Numbered from the stretch's first letter, positions 26,342 to 36,047 are shown. The stretch: 64,000 nt of DNA from Planococcus salinus (GCF_003719725.1 NZ_RIAX01000003.1:124001-188000), one strand, 5' to 3'. Made by a program: numbers and translations. Notes: generated by a model from the letters alone, not told the origin.

Positions 26342-27187
26342 TCAGCTTTCTGAACGTCTCCAATATTCCACGACCTGGAGCGGCTGAAAACCCGCTTTTT
26401 CATAGACACGCAACGCATTATTCGAAGTGTCAACATCGAGCAGCACTTGCTGTTTCCCTTTCGAAAAAGCGTAATGCCGGCACCATTTCAAAAAAGCCTG
26501 TCCGTACCCCTTGCCCTGTTCCTTTGGATGAACCGCAAAAGCAGTGACCCAGATAGCCGAGTCTTCTTCGACAATGGCTGCAGCAGCAAGCATGGTTCCC
26601 TGTTTTTCCATCGTCCAGACATCTCTTCCCGCTTCTTCAATATTGTAAGCAATGACCGGAATCACTTCTTCATCAAAAGCACCTGTTAACAACGCTTCCA
26701 GTTCTTCTTTCTGCCCGTTGTACGGTGCAACCTTCAAATCAGCCGGCAAATCAGAATGTTCCAGCCGCTTTGCTCCAAGCATAATTTCTTCGAAGTCACT
26801 CACATACCCCAGACTCTCCAGAAAAGCAGCGGTCCCCTCGTCCTTCAGTCCGGCAGCCAGTTCCCCTTCTGCCTGCCGTTGCTGAAGCCCGTATTGTATG
26901 CCATCCACAAGAGCCGAACCAATTGACTGCCTGCGGACTTCCGGATCGACACATACGGTCCATTCATACTGGTGCATCCCGACCAAATCGAGAGCTGCCG
27001 CTGCTCCGATTAATTTCCCTTCGTCCGTATAAGCCAGGACAGTAAACCCTCTCGCTTCCGTCATTTGCCAGGACGGCTTATGAAAAATTGTTTCATACAC
27101 TTGCGGAAGCTGAGCGAGAAGTTTTTGCAGATCCCCCACAGTGCTGTCAGCAAGCGGAAATGATTCGATTGACAACGATACTTCCAT
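26342..27187 (-). CDS. tandem GNAT-domain acetyltransferase
   Basis: 281 aa with two GNAT folds. The N-terminal one has a weaker acetyl-CoA loop (VRRQSIGSALVDG, near 85-97); the C-terminal one is well preserved (PKEQGKGYGQAFLKWCRHYA near 218-237 and NNALRVYEKAGF near 256-267). The second domain is likely the active one. Substrate unknown. Start follows AAAGGCGG. Monocistronic by appearance. Confidence 0.82.
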   Translation of the reverse strand: MEVSLSIESFPLADSTVGDLQKLLAQLPQVYETIFHKPSWQMTEARGFTVLAYTDEGKLIGAAAALDLVGMHQYEWTVCVDPEVRRQSIGSALVDGIQYGLQQRQAEGELAAGLKDEGTAAFLESLGYVSDFEEIMLGAKRLEHSDLPADLKVAPYNGQKEELEALLTGAFDEEVIPVIAYNIEEAGRDVWTMEKQGTMLAAAAIVEEDSAIWVTAFAVHPKEQGKGYGQAFLKWCRHYAFSKGKQQVLLDVDTSNNALRVYEKAGFQPLQVVEYWRRSES

Positions 27188-27341
27188 AGCGCACCGCCTT
27201 TCTTTTTCAACTTCTGTTCCTTCGCCCTTACAGCCAGTGAATCCATACTCACTGAGTGGCGTTTCTCTTTATCGTATCATAACAATACAGTGTGAATTTC
27301 AACAGGGTTAAGGGAAAAATTAAGCAGCTTTTACATTCTCT

Positions 27342-29165
27342 CTACACTTTGGCATCCGCCAGCAGCTCAGCATATATGCCGCCTTTTTCCAGCAATTGCC
27401 GCTGCGTTCCAGCTTCGACCAGCTCTCCCTGTTCCATGACAAATACGAGATCCGCTTTTCTGATGGTATTGAGCCGGTGAGCAATGACAAAACTGGTGCG
27501 TCCCGCCATCAGCCGCTCCAGCGCTTCCTGGATTTTCAGTTCCGTTACCGTGTCGATGCTGCTGGTCGCTTCATCAAGCAGCAGGATGACAGGATCTGCG
27601 ATCAATGCCCGGGCAATGGACAATAATTGTTTTTCCCCTTGGCTGATCATCGAACCATCTCCTTCCAGCACGGTCTCATAGCCACTTGGAAGTTTTTCAA
27701 TAAAGTCATGGGCGTTCGCTTTTTTTGCCGCTTTCATTACTTCCTCGTCACTGGCATCAAGTTTTCCATACCGGATATTCTCTTTGACGGTCGTTTCAAA
27801 TAAAAACGGATCCTGCAGCACAAAGGCAATTTGTTTCCGAAGGGTTTCCCGCGGCATCTGTGAAATCGGCGTTCCATCCAATCGGATTTCGCCTTCGTTG
27901 GCGTCATAGAACCGGGCAAGCAATTGCATGATGGTCGTTTTCCCCGCTCCGGTCGCCCCGACAAGTGCCGCCGTCTTGCCGACTCCGACCGTGAAACTGA
28001 TATCCCTGATCGTCCATTCCTCTTCCGCACCTTCGTATTTGAAGGAAACTTCATCAAACACGACTTGACCTTTCAGCTGTTTGTCCACGTTTTTCACTTC
28101 ATCATCCTGTTCTTCCGTCTCGCCCATAATGGTAAAGACGCGCTCAGCTCCGGCAATCGCTGAAAGAACCGTATTGAATTGGTTGGCTAGATCATTCAAG
28201 GGCCGTGTGAACTGGCGCGCGTACTCCGTGAAAATAACAATGACACCGATCGTCACTGCACCATTCAATGCCAGAATACCTCCGACTCCGGCTACAATCG
28301 CAAAACTTCCGTTATTCAGGAAGTTCATCACTTTCGGGATAAACCCCGAGTAGGTCAGCGCCCAGAAACCGGTCCGGCGGAGCCGTTCGCTTTTGACGGT
28401 AAAGTCTTCCATGACACGGGATTCCTGTGAAAAAGCCTTAACGATTTTCTGCCCTGAAATCGTTTCTTCGATAAAGCCATTAAGGTCACCGACTGCCTGC
28501 TGCTGCTCTTTAAACAGCTTGCTGGTCCGTTTGGTGATCCACTTCATGGCGATGAACATCAGCGGAATAATGACCAGTGTCAAAGCTGTCAGCAAAGGGC
28601 TGAGCGTCAGCATGACGATGACTGTTCCCGTTAACGTCAAAATACTGGAGAAGACCTGGATAAATGAGCTGTTCAACGTAACCGAAACGTTTTCAATATC
28701 GTTGGTCATCCGGCTCATTAATTCGCCGTGCTGGCGTTTATCGAAAAAAGTCACCGGCAAACGCTGCAAATGCTCAAACAACCCTGTCCTCATCCGGTAA
28801 ATGACTTGTTGGGCAATCCCCACCATCCAGTAATTCTGGAGGTACAAAGACAAAGAGTGTCCGGCATATACAGCAATGAGCCAAAGCACCACGACACCCA
28901 TGCCCGAAAACGACCCGGGGACGATAAATTCATCGATGATGTAACCGATCAAATACGGACCAAGCAGGGCAAGAGCTGAACTGATCAGTACCAGTGACAG
29001 CACCACTATCAATAAAGGCCGGTGCTCATCGACCAATTTCCAGATTCTCCGCAGTGTGGACTGCCAATTTTCTGCCCTGTCCGTCTTGGAAGCAGTTCCT
29101 TTCCGTAAATCCTCTTTCTTGATGACCGGTTCATAACCAAAAGGTTTTCGAATCATCTCAAACAT
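27342..29165 (-). CDS. ABC exporter half-transporter, second subunit (YfiC-like)
   Basis: 607 aa: six membrane segments (about 45-330) and one ATPase domain with Walker A GATGAGKTT, signature ISQGEKQLLS and Walker B VILLLDEATSSID. It pairs with the preceding gene to make a heterodimeric exporter; sizes match B. subtilis YfiB/YfiC better than BmrCD. The signature ISQGE instead of LSGGQ marks the degenerate half typical of heterodimers. Start ATG at 29165 overlaps the upstream stop by eight bases. Substrate unknown; drugs or lipids are typical. Confidence 0.88.
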   Translation of the reverse strand: MFEMIRKPFGYEPVIKKEDLRKGTASKTDRAENWQSTLRRIWKLVDEHRPLLIVVLSLVLISSALALLGPYLIGYIIDEFIVPGSFSGMGVVVLWLIAVYAGHSLSLYLQNYWMVGIAQQVIYRMRTGLFEHLQRLPVTFFDKRQHGELMSRMTNDIENVSVTLNSSFIQVFSSILTLTGTVIVMLTLSPLLTALTLVIIPLMFIAMKWITKRTSKLFKEQQQAVGDLNGFIEETISGQKIVKAFSQESRVMEDFTVKSERLRRTGFWALTYSGFIPKVMNFLNNGSFAIVAGVGGILALNGAVTIGVIVIFTEYARQFTRPLNDLANQFNTVLSAIAGAERVFTIMGETEEQDDEVKNVDKQLKGQVVFDEVSFKYEGAEEEWTIRDISFTVGVGKTAALVGATGAGKTTIMQLLARFYDANEGEIRLDGTPISQMPRETLRKQIAFVLQDPFLFETTVKENIRYGKLDASDEEVMKAAKKANAHDFIEKLPSGYETVLEGDGSMISQGEKQLLSIARALIADPVILLLDEATSSIDTVTELKIQEALERLMAGRTSFVIAHRLNTIRKADLVFVMEQGELVEAGTQRQLLEKGGIYAELLADAKV

Positions 29166-30885
29166 ATTCGTCAACCTCCTGTTCCTGTTGGGAATGGGCA
29201 ATTTGCCTGTATAATTCGGAACATGCATAAAGCTCTTCATGTGTTCCGTATGCTGAAATTTCGCCGTCCTCCAACAACAGGATGCGATCAGCCTTCAACG
29301 CTGTGCGGATTTTTTGAGTAACGACCAGCATGGTTGCCTGTTCGCGTTCCAGCTCTCTCCATAAAGCGGCTTCTGTCTTGACATCAAGCGCGCTGGTACT
29401 GTCATCCAGAATGAGGATTGACGGCTTCCGGACCAGTGCCCTTGCGATGGACAAGCGCTGTTTCTGACCTCCCGACAAGTTGACGCCTTTCTGACCGACA
29501 CGCGTCCCATAAGCTTTCGGAAAGCGAACAACGGTATCATGGATTTGAGCTTTGACAGCCGATGCTGACAGCTCCTCTTCCAATGCGCCTTCTTTTCCCC
29601 ATGATAAATTATCCGAGATGGTGCCGGTAAACAATAACGACTGCTGAGGAACGACACCAATCGTCTTCCGCAACTCTCTCAACGACCATTCCTGTATGTC
29701 GCGGCCGTGAATCGAAACCGCTCCTTCCGTCGGATCGTAGAACCGTGGAAGAAGCTGCAGCAATGTCGACTTGCCGGACCCTGTCGCTCCCATGATCGCC
29801 AGTTTTTCGTTGGGTTCCAGGCGGAACGAAATATCCTTCAGCACTTGCCGGGTCGTGCCCGGATAAGTGAACGACACATGCTCGAAGACCACTTCGCCAC
29901 GGCGGATCATTTCAGTTGCCCCTTGCCCTTCTACTTTCTGAACGTCATCCGCCAGGAGCACTTCTTCGATTCGTTCGGATGAAGCTTTGGCGCGTGCAAA
30001 AGCCATTATGATAAATGAGAACATGGAAAATGCCCCTGTCATCCGCATGGCATAATTGACGATTGCCACAAGCTCCCCGATTTGCGCATTACCGTTCTGG
30101 ATTTCAGAAGCGCCAAACCACAGGACGGCAAGCAGGGAGACGTTCATCCCGAACAACAAAATCGGCAGAATGATTTCCATGACCCGAAAAGCTTTGACGG
30201 TGTCCGTTTTCAATGAACCCGCCACTTCCGAAAAACGATTGGCTTCATATTTCCCCCGCAGATAGGCTTTGATCAAGCGGACCGCCTGAAGATTCTCCTG
30301 TACCAGGCGATTGACACGATCCAGCCGCTGCTGCACAAAACTGAAATACGCGACTCCTTTTCTGACCATAAAATACAGAAACAGCAATAAGACAGGAAAC
30401 ACAATGATCAGGTAGATTGCCAGTTTGGCGTTCACCACAAAAGCCATGGCCATGCTGCCAATGACGAGAAGCGGAGCCCGCAGCATAATCCGAAGCCCCA
30501 TAAACAGGATATTCTGCACCAGCGTGACGTCGCTCGTCAGCCGTGTAATCAACGCTGAAGCCGGAAACTTATTGAACATGGCAAGCGAAAACGATTGGAC
30601 CTTGCTGTAGACGGCGCCCCGTAAATTGAACGAAAAGCTGTGGGCCACATGAGCGGCAAAGTATGAGTTGGCAACTCCTGAGAAAAAAGCGATCAACGAC
30701 AAAGCGATCAGCACGAAGCCATATTGGACAATCCGGTCCTGATCCTGCGCTAGAATGCCATCGTCGATAATTCTGGCAATCACCAAAGGCTGCAGCAATT
30801 CAACAGCCAGTTCAAAAAGCATCAATGACAAGGCAATGGCAATCCACCATTTATAAGGTTTTGCGTAAGAAAAAACAGTCTTCAA
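29158..30885 (-). CDS. ABC exporter half-transporter, first subunit (YfiB-like)
   Basis: 575 aa with six membrane segments and an ATPase domain: Walker A GATGSGKST, signature NLSGGQKQRLS and a Walker B of ILILDDSTSALD, where the catalytic Glu is replaced by Asp (DDS for DEA). In heterodimeric exporters one half usually has such a non-canonical site. The frame extends to an ATG at 30930, but GGGGG sits eight bases before a TTG at 30885, giving MKTVFSYAKPYKWW, the normal family start. Confidence 0.88.
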   Translation of the reverse strand: MKTVFSYAKPYKWWIAIALSLMLFELAVELLQPLVIARIIDDGILAQDQDRIVQYGFVLIALSLIAFFSGVANSYFAAHVAHSFSFNLRGAVYSKVQSFSLAMFNKFPASALITRLTSDVTLVQNILFMGLRIMLRAPLLVIGSMAMAFVVNAKLAIYLIIVFPVLLLFLYFMVRKGVAYFSFVQQRLDRVNRLVQENLQAVRLIKAYLRGKYEANRFSEVAGSLKTDTVKAFRVMEIILPILLFGMNVSLLAVLWFGASEIQNGNAQIGELVAIVNYAMRMTGAFSMFSFIIMAFARAKASSERIEEVLLADDVQKVEGQGATEMIRRGEVVFEHVSFTYPGTTRQVLKDISFRLEPNEKLAIMGATGSGKSTLLQLLPRFYDPTEGAVSIHGRDIQEWSLRELRKTIGVVPQQSLLFTGTISDNLSWGKEGALEEELSASAVKAQIHDTVVRFPKAYGTRVGQKGVNLSGGQKQRLSIARALVRKPSILILDDSTSALDVKTEAALWRELEREQATMLVVTQKIRTALKADRILLLEDGEISAYGTHEELYACSELYRQIAHSQQEQEVDEYV

Positions 30886-30982
30886 CCGAATAGCCCCCTG
30901 AACATTTCGAAACTCGAATTTAATGCTCATTATTATGCCATAATTGTCAGCAGACAGGTAGTTTTATTCCTTGAAACCCAAA

Positions 30983-31011
30983 AAGGCAGCGTTTGTGATA
31001 AACCCTGCCTT
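30983..31011 (-). terminator. terminator of EamA-family gene
   Basis: Twelve-base arms with one mismatch, AAGGCAGGGTTT and AAACGCTGCCTT on the minus strand, then TTTGGG. Confidence 0.75.
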
Positions 31012-31015
31012 CGCT

Positions 31016-31927
31016 TTAACCCATTTCAGTTTTTTTCTTCTTGCTGCCCGCAAGCGACAGCCAGGTGACAAACAGCAGCATGATGAAAGCACCGGCCAGT
31101 TGAACGGGCGCCAGGATTTGATTGAACCAAAACACGGCAATCACCATGGCGGTCAGCGGTTCTATCGCTGATAAAATGCTGGTTTCCACCGCCGTGATAA
31201 AGCGCATGCTGCTCAAGAATAAGACAAACGCCAGTGTTCCGATTACGATGATCGCCAGAACCGCCAGTGCGACTTCCCAGTTCATGAGAATCGGCCATTC
31301 ATCAGACAGGAAAACCGGATTGATGAATCCCAGAAAAATGCCCCCGAACAACATCGACCAGCCGACAATCACCAGTACCCCCCATTCCTGCATCAACCGG
31401 GCGGGATAAAGAGTATAAAAGGAAAAAGCAAACCCTACCATCACTCCCCAGAACAAGGCCATGCCACTGACAATCAGCTCATCCAGCCTGCCGTTTGTCA
31501 ACAGCAGAAACAGCCCTGCCAATGTACCGAGCATACCAACCACCTGATAAAGAGGCGGTGCTTTCTTTTGTCGCAGCGAAATAAAGAGAATGATGTAGAC
31601 CGGAGCCAGAAACTGCAGCAAAGTAGCGACGACTGCATTGCTGGCTTCTATGGCGGAAACGAAACTGTATTGCACACCGAGCATGCCGAAAACGGAAAAC
31701 AGCAACAGCGGCCGAATCCAAAATTTTTGTCTGAATACTGCTGTGATGCGTACTTTCTTTAACTTCAGGAACAGCAGCAGAAAGGCACCGGCGATAGTGA
31801 GACGAATCGTCAAAAGGAACGCTACGGAAATCCCGTAGACATTCATCGTCCACTCCATCAACGGTCCTGTGGCGCCCCAAAACATGGCGCCCGCCAAAAT
31901 CATGGCAATCCCTTTTATGCGATCCAT
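31016..31927 (-). CDS. EamA/DMT-family transporter
   Basis: 303 aa with ten membrane segments arranged as two five-helix EamA repeats (AGAMFWGATGP near 13 and ALFWGVMVGFAFSFYT near 155). Exporter of metabolites or amino acids in general; no substrate can be assigned. The start at 31927 follows AAAGGAG; an in-frame start 33 bp upstream lacks a ribosome site. Followed by its own terminator. Confidence 0.85.
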   Translation of the reverse strand: MDRIKGIAMILAGAMFWGATGPLMEWTMNVYGISVAFLLTIRLTIAGAFLLLFLKLKKVRITAVFRQKFWIRPLLLFSVFGMLGVQYSFVSAIEASNAVVATLLQFLAPVYIILFISLRQKKAPPLYQVVGMLGTLAGLFLLLTNGRLDELIVSGMALFWGVMVGFAFSFYTLYPARLMQEWGVLVIVGWSMLFGGIFLGFINPVFLSDEWPILMNWEVALAVLAIIVIGTLAFVLFLSSMRFITAVETSILSAIEPLTAMVIAVFWFNQILAPVQLAGAFIMLLFVTWLSLAGSKKKKTEMG

Positions 31928-31984
31928 GCAACCGCTCCTTTCCCAAAGAAAAACCGCCACTGGAAGATCCGGTTTTCGATTTTG

Positions 31985-33046
31985 CTAAAAAGACACCACA
32001 AGCAGCAAGCCGACATAAGCTGTGACAATGAAAGCTGTGCCGAAAACCAGGGACAGCCAAGGCGTCGCTTGCCGGTAAAAACTCAACAGCATCATGCCGA
32101 TAAACAGGATGCTCAATCCCAGCAGCAGGATTCCATTGACGGAGAATGTCAGTGAAGCATTTAGCGGCATATACTGTTCACCTTTCAACAATTCCACAAT
32201 GGGTGCTGTGCCGACTGCACGCAATGTAGCACTCACGTCATGAGGAGGTGCTTCCTTGCTCATGATGGCAGTGAACAAAAATACGAAAAACAGCAAAACC
32301 GCCTCCACCCGCAGCCAGCGCATATCAAAAGGCCGGTCTCTGCTCAAAATTCCATTGATCAGTGCCGCCACCAGCAAAGGAAAGATACTCAAATGCTTTA
32401 ACAACAACATCTGGCCGTATGGCAATACCCAGGAATCTACGTAATCAGCGGCTTCAACAAAGAACAGCATAAGAACAATTCCACTTGCCAGCAATACTGC
32501 CATGCAGCTGATGGCAAACGGTGTGAACCAGCCCAAAAAACGGCTCCAGTTCCCGTTGTCCTTCGAAGCCCAGGCAATGTGCAGCAATATTCCCGCCCAC
32601 AAACTCATGGCTGTGAAATGAACAAAATGGCTGATAGATCCGGCCCACAGGCTCACCGTGGAAACATGGCTGTAAAACCCGACCGTCACTGCCAGCAGCA
32701 AAGCAAAAGAAGCTTGTGTCAGTCTGGGTCCCTCAAAGTAAAAAGTCAGCCACAAAAGAATGCAGAGCAACACAGTGATTACCCAGCCCTGGCCTGTTCG
32801 ATAATCCAACAGCACGGTCAGAAAGGTTGTCAGCCATCCTTCCCCATCATTCAGAAAAGCGGCCAGCTCAACGATGGGAGCTGCTGAAAACAATGCGATT
32901 CCAGTCACACACAGCAATAGAAAGAGCCTGGAAGTATGGACCACCGGTTTTTTTGAATCAGGAACAAATTGCAGAACAACAAAGCCGGCCACATAGGCAA
33001 AAGCGGCATACAGCAGGCAGTCGGCAAAAGCACTGATCCACATCAT
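31985..33046 (-). CDS. CopD-domain copper import membrane protein
   Basis: 353 aa with about eight to nine membrane segments and the CopD domain: histidines in SISHFVHFTAMSLWAGILLHIAW (near 135-160) match the family. It overlaps copC by four bases (ATGA) and completes the CopC-CopD pair found fused in B. subtilis YcnJ. No YcnI or CsoR/YcnK gene is adjacent. Probable role: copper uptake under limitation. Confidence 0.85.
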   Translation of the reverse strand: MMWISAFADCLLYAAFAYVAGFVVLQFVPDSKKPVVHTSRLFLLLCVTGIALFSAAPIVELAAFLNDGEGWLTTFLTVLLDYRTGQGWVITVLLCILLWLTFYFEGPRLTQASFALLLAVTVGFYSHVSTVSLWAGSISHFVHFTAMSLWAGILLHIAWASKDNGNWSRFLGWFTPFAISCMAVLLASGIVLMLFFVEAADYVDSWVLPYGQMLLLKHLSIFPLLVAALINGILSRDRPFDMRWLRVEAVLLFFVFLFTAIMSKEAPPHDVSATLRAVGTAPIVELLKGEQYMPLNASLTFSVNGILLLGLSILFIGMMLLSFYRQATPWLSLVFGTAFIVTAYVGLLLVVSF

Positions 33047-33618
33047 CGTTTCTTAACGAATAACCCATATAAACTGATCAACAGCAAAATAACCGCAGCC
33101 CCGATCAACAACGTCACAAGCCAGTTAGTACCGCTTTCTTCGCTTGCATCAGCGGCTTCAGGAATTGCCGCTTCCTGTTCCTCGCCTGGTTGAGGATCAC
33201 TTACTGCCTCTTCCTCTTCTTCTGTAGCCTGATCTTCGACACGCTCTTCTGCCACCGGCTCTTCAACACTTTCCTGCTCCACTTCGAACAGAATTTCCCC
33301 GCTCAGCGGATGGCCATCTGCACTGATTATTTCCCATGTTACAGTATAAGTGCCATTGGGCAGAGCTTCAGAAAGTGTTCCGACCATCTCCTGTTCGGAA
33401 ACGGCAATATCTTCAAACTCGAGACTTTCTTCCTCGTTTTTTATACTCATGGTACTTCCTTGTTCAATGCCTCCACCGAACTCCAGTCGAATTTCTTCCA
33501 AAGGCTGCTCGACCCGCTCCCCTTCAGCAGGGGTAGAAGATGACAAAGAGGAATGCCCTAATACAGATAAAGGAGCCCATAAACAAATCACCACTAACAG
33601 CAAAATAATTTTTTTCAT
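33043..33618 (-). CDS. CopC-domain copper-binding surface protein
   Basis: 191 aa: signal peptide, CopC Ig-like domain (about 22-115), an acidic Glu/Pro-rich linker (about 115-160) and a C-terminal membrane anchor ending VKKR. The copper site residues are visible as the His of GHSSL at the mature N-terminus and the DGHPLSG motif. The B. subtilis counterpart is the N-terminal half of YcnJ. Start ATG at 33618 follows GAGAGG; a TTG two codons earlier is less well placed. Confidence 0.86.
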   Translation of the reverse strand: MKKIILLLVVICLWAPLSVLGHSSLSSSTPAEGERVEQPLEEIRLEFGGGIEQGSTMSIKNEEESLEFEDIAVSEQEMVGTLSEALPNGTYTVTWEIISADGHPLSGEILFEVEQESVEEPVAEERVEDQATEEEEEAVSDPQPGEEQEAAIPEAADASEESGTNWLVTLLIGAAVILLLISLYGLFVKKR

Positions 33619-33730
33619 TTTCAATCCTCTCTTTCATTTTTTTGGATTTTTATTCCTCATAATTCTCTCATGGCTGGTATATTAAGGGTAGCCATAAAGT
33701 TTTTTCTAATATCTTGGCTCGAATATTTTG

Positions 33731-33765
33731 AAAAGGGTGACGATAGCCCTTTTCTTCTTTATAAT
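33731..33765 (+). promoter_or_regulatory. promoter with inverted repeat for PAS-GGDEF-EAL gene
   Basis: TATAAT at 33760-33765, 17 bp after GTGACG (33737-33742). AAAAGGG (33731-33737) and CCCTTTT (33747-33753) form an inverted repeat with a 9-bp spacer over the -35 region; it may be an operator. Confidence 0.45.
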
Positions 33766-33797
33766 GAAATTAGACTACTGACAAGGAGCGTCATCGA

Positions 33798-35804
33798 ATG
33801 AGTGAAATGCAAAAATTATTAGCCGACAACCTCGCGTTTAATCATATACCTTTTCCTATCATTATTATGGATAAAGAAGGCCTTGTCGTTTGGTGCAACC
33901 GTCATTCAGAGCGTGTCTTTCAAATTGATACGGATTCGATGAAAGGTAAGACCTTTCCATTCATGAACCCTGAAAAGGCGGCTTTACATAAACATACCTG
34001 GGACAAAGTAATACATAACAGAGAGCCGATCAGATTTGAAGATGTGGAAATCGGATTAAGCGATGGCACACGGACTTTTACAACGGTGGTGGCGAAGGCC
34101 TTCACTTCTGATCATGACCGGTTTGTTATGACGATTTATGAAATCGATGAAACCGGCGAAGAAGGCTCAGCAAGCAGAGAACTGAACAGTTTACGGAACG
34201 CATTGGATGATTCCTTCATGCTTCTCTATTTTGATGAAGAATTTCTAATCACCTACGCCAATCCATTATTTTTAAAGCTCAGCAAATGGACGCCAAAACG
34301 GATACTCGGAAAATCGGTGTGGCAGATGTTCGGTGACGATGAAGAAGATCACCGTTTTGTTGAATCCATCCTGACAAGTTTGAAAAACGGCAAAGTCTGG
34401 AACGGCCATGCTAAAAAAGTGAAAAAAGACGGCGAAGAGTACTGGGTTGACCTGACTGCCATTCCGATGCAATTGGCCGGTGAAGAGACGTATTATATCT
34501 TTTTGGAAAAAGACATCACCGCCACAAAAAAGGCGCAGTACCATCTGGAAGAAATCGCTTTTATCGATCCGGTGACAGGCCTTGAAAACCGCCATCGCCT
34601 CGAACAGGTCATCAATGAACACATTGAAGAAGACAAGCATTTCACTTTTGTCTTTTTGGATATTGACCGTTTTTATACTCTTCGTGACGTGTCGGATACC
34701 GATACAGAAAACGAACTGCTGATCGAATTTACGAAAAGGTTGCGGATGTACTTTTCCGACTCGCTCATCACACGTGCCGGACTGCATGAATTTGGGTTAA
34801 TCACACCGCTCAGCAATTGGTTTATCGAAGGGTTTCTGCATTATTTGCAGCAGCACCCGATCTATATCGATGGAACGGCCATTTCGCTGACCGTCAGCGG
34901 TGCCATTACCAGATACCCGGAAGATCAGCAATCGTTCAGCCATTTGATGAAAGCTTCTCATGCCACCATCAAAAAAGTGAAAGACCGGGGTGGCAGCGCC
35001 ATTTCGGCCCTTACTGCAAATGATCACGAAAAGCTCAGCCGCAAAGCTTTGATCGAAAAGCGTCTCGTCCACGCCCTGGACCGCAAACACCTGCGAGTAC
35101 TTTATCAACCGCAAGTGAATCTGCAAACCGGCCAAATCGAACGCGCCGAAGCGCTGGTCCGCTGGGAAGATGCAGAAGTGGGGATTGTCCCACCGGAAGA
35201 ACTGATCCCCATTGCAGAAGAAAACGGCATGATTCATGAAATTGGCCGATTTGTCATCGAAACCGTCTGCGCACAGCTGAAAGACTGGCAAACGCGGAAT
35301 ATCGACATGCAGGTCAGCATCAATTCGTCCATTCGGGAATTCCGGGACAAAGACATGTCGAAAGCACTTCTGAAACAGCTGGAACTCAATGAGTGCGATC
35401 CCCATTCGCTGACAATCGAAATCACTGAAAAATTTGCATTGGAAGCTGAGACCGAAAACTCCATCATCCGTCAAATGAAACAATTGAACCAACTCGGCGT
35501 CAAATTTGCGTTGGATGATTTCGGAATCGGTTACGCTTCTTTCCGCTATATGCTCATGTTGCCGATTTCTTCATTGAAAATCGACAAAGATATTGTCCAG
35601 TCGATTACACAACAGGAAAAAATCCAAAAATTGATCAACGGCATGATTCAATTCGGCAAATCGCTTGATTTCCAGGTCACCGCTGAAGGTGTTGAAACAG
35701 ACGAACAGCTGGAACTGCTGCGTGCCATGGAATGCGACAGCATTCAGGGTTACTTGATCAGTCATCCGATGAAAGCAGAAGAACTGGAACAATGGATGAA
35801 ATAA
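33798..35804 (+). CDS. PAS-PAS-GGDEF-EAL protein, probable c-di-GMP phosphodiesterase
   Basis: 668-aa cytoplasmic protein. Two PAS domains (about 15-115 and 130-245, the second with a PAC-like end), a GGDEF domain (about 250-405) and an EAL domain (about 415-665). The cyclase signature is degenerate: AGLHEF at 327-332 instead of GGDEF. The EAL catalytic set is intact: EAL 451-453, Asn509, Glu541, Asp573-Asp574, Lys594, Glu630 and Gln650. It is therefore expected to degrade c-di-GMP, possibly sensing through PAS and binding GTP at the dead GGDEF. Start ATG at 33798 follows AAGGAG. Confidence 0.92.
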   Translation: MSEMQKLLADNLAFNHIPFPIIIMDKEGLVVWCNRHSERVFQIDTDSMKGKTFPFMNPEKAALHKHTWDKVIHNREPIRFEDVEIGLSDGTRTFTTVVAKAFTSDHDRFVMTIYEIDETGEEGSASRELNSLRNALDDSFMLLYFDEEFLITYANPLFLKLSKWTPKRILGKSVWQMFGDDEEDHRFVESILTSLKNGKVWNGHAKKVKKDGEEYWVDLTAIPMQLAGEETYYIFLEKDITATKKAQYHLEEIAFIDPVTGLENRHRLEQVINEHIEEDKHFTFVFLDIDRFYTLRDVSDTDTENELLIEFTKRLRMYFSDSLITRAGLHEFGLITPLSNWFIEGFLHYLQQHPIYIDGTAISLTVSGAITRYPEDQQSFSHLMKASHATIKKVKDRGGSAISALTANDHEKLSRKALIEKRLVHALDRKHLRVLYQPQVNLQTGQIERAEALVRWEDAEVGIVPPEELIPIAEENGMIHEIGRFVIETVCAQLKDWQTRNIDMQVSINSSIREFRDKDMSKALLKQLELNECDPHSLTIEITEKFALEAETENSIIRQMKQLNQLGVKFALDDFGIGYASFRYMLMLPISSLKIDKDIVQSITQQEKIQKLINGMIQFGKSLDFQVTAEGVETDEQLELLRAMECDSIQGYLISHPMKAEELEQWMK

Positions 35805-35989
35805 GAAAAGCGGAAGTGCCTAAAAGAAAAAGATAAGCTAAGAGCGCGACATCCTGTCGCAACGCTTACCTGATCCGCTTCCTGCGGGCCTCCGACAAGC
35901 GCTGGAGGGCTTGAAGGTAATGGCGCTCTTTGCCATTATCGGCAAGACCGAAGCGACTTGAGGGGCTAGGCATTGGAGTCTGGACAATA
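35805..35989 (+). repeat. GC-rich interspersed repeat, copy E
   Basis: Begins GAAAAGCGGAAGTGCCT directly after the EAL stop codon and ends GGAGTCTGGACAAT. The right two thirds match copy A; the left third has an insertion with hairpin GCGACATCCTGTCGC. Left AGTGCCT pairs with right AGGCATT, where copies B and C have GGCGGCC/GGCCGCC. Confidence 0.78.
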
Positions 35990-36003
35990 ACGAAAAAACA
36001 ATA

Positions 36004-36047
36004 AATCGGCATGCCACAAAGAAGTTCAATTTTGTGTCATGCCGATT
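36004..36047 (-). terminator. terminator overlapping the 3' end of the ThrE-B gene
   Basis: Arms AATCGGCATG/CATGCCGATT (36004-36013, 36038-36047) with inner pairing ACAAA/TTTGT; minus strand continues TATTGTTTTTT. The stop codon of the upstream gene lies in the loop. Confidence 0.75.

Noticed and set aside
29158..29240. Possible frameshift between the two ABC exporter genes, which overlap by 83 bp if the first in-frame start codon of the second is used
   Set aside because: With the ATG at 29165 and its ribosome site the overlap is eight bases, and both proteins are full length.
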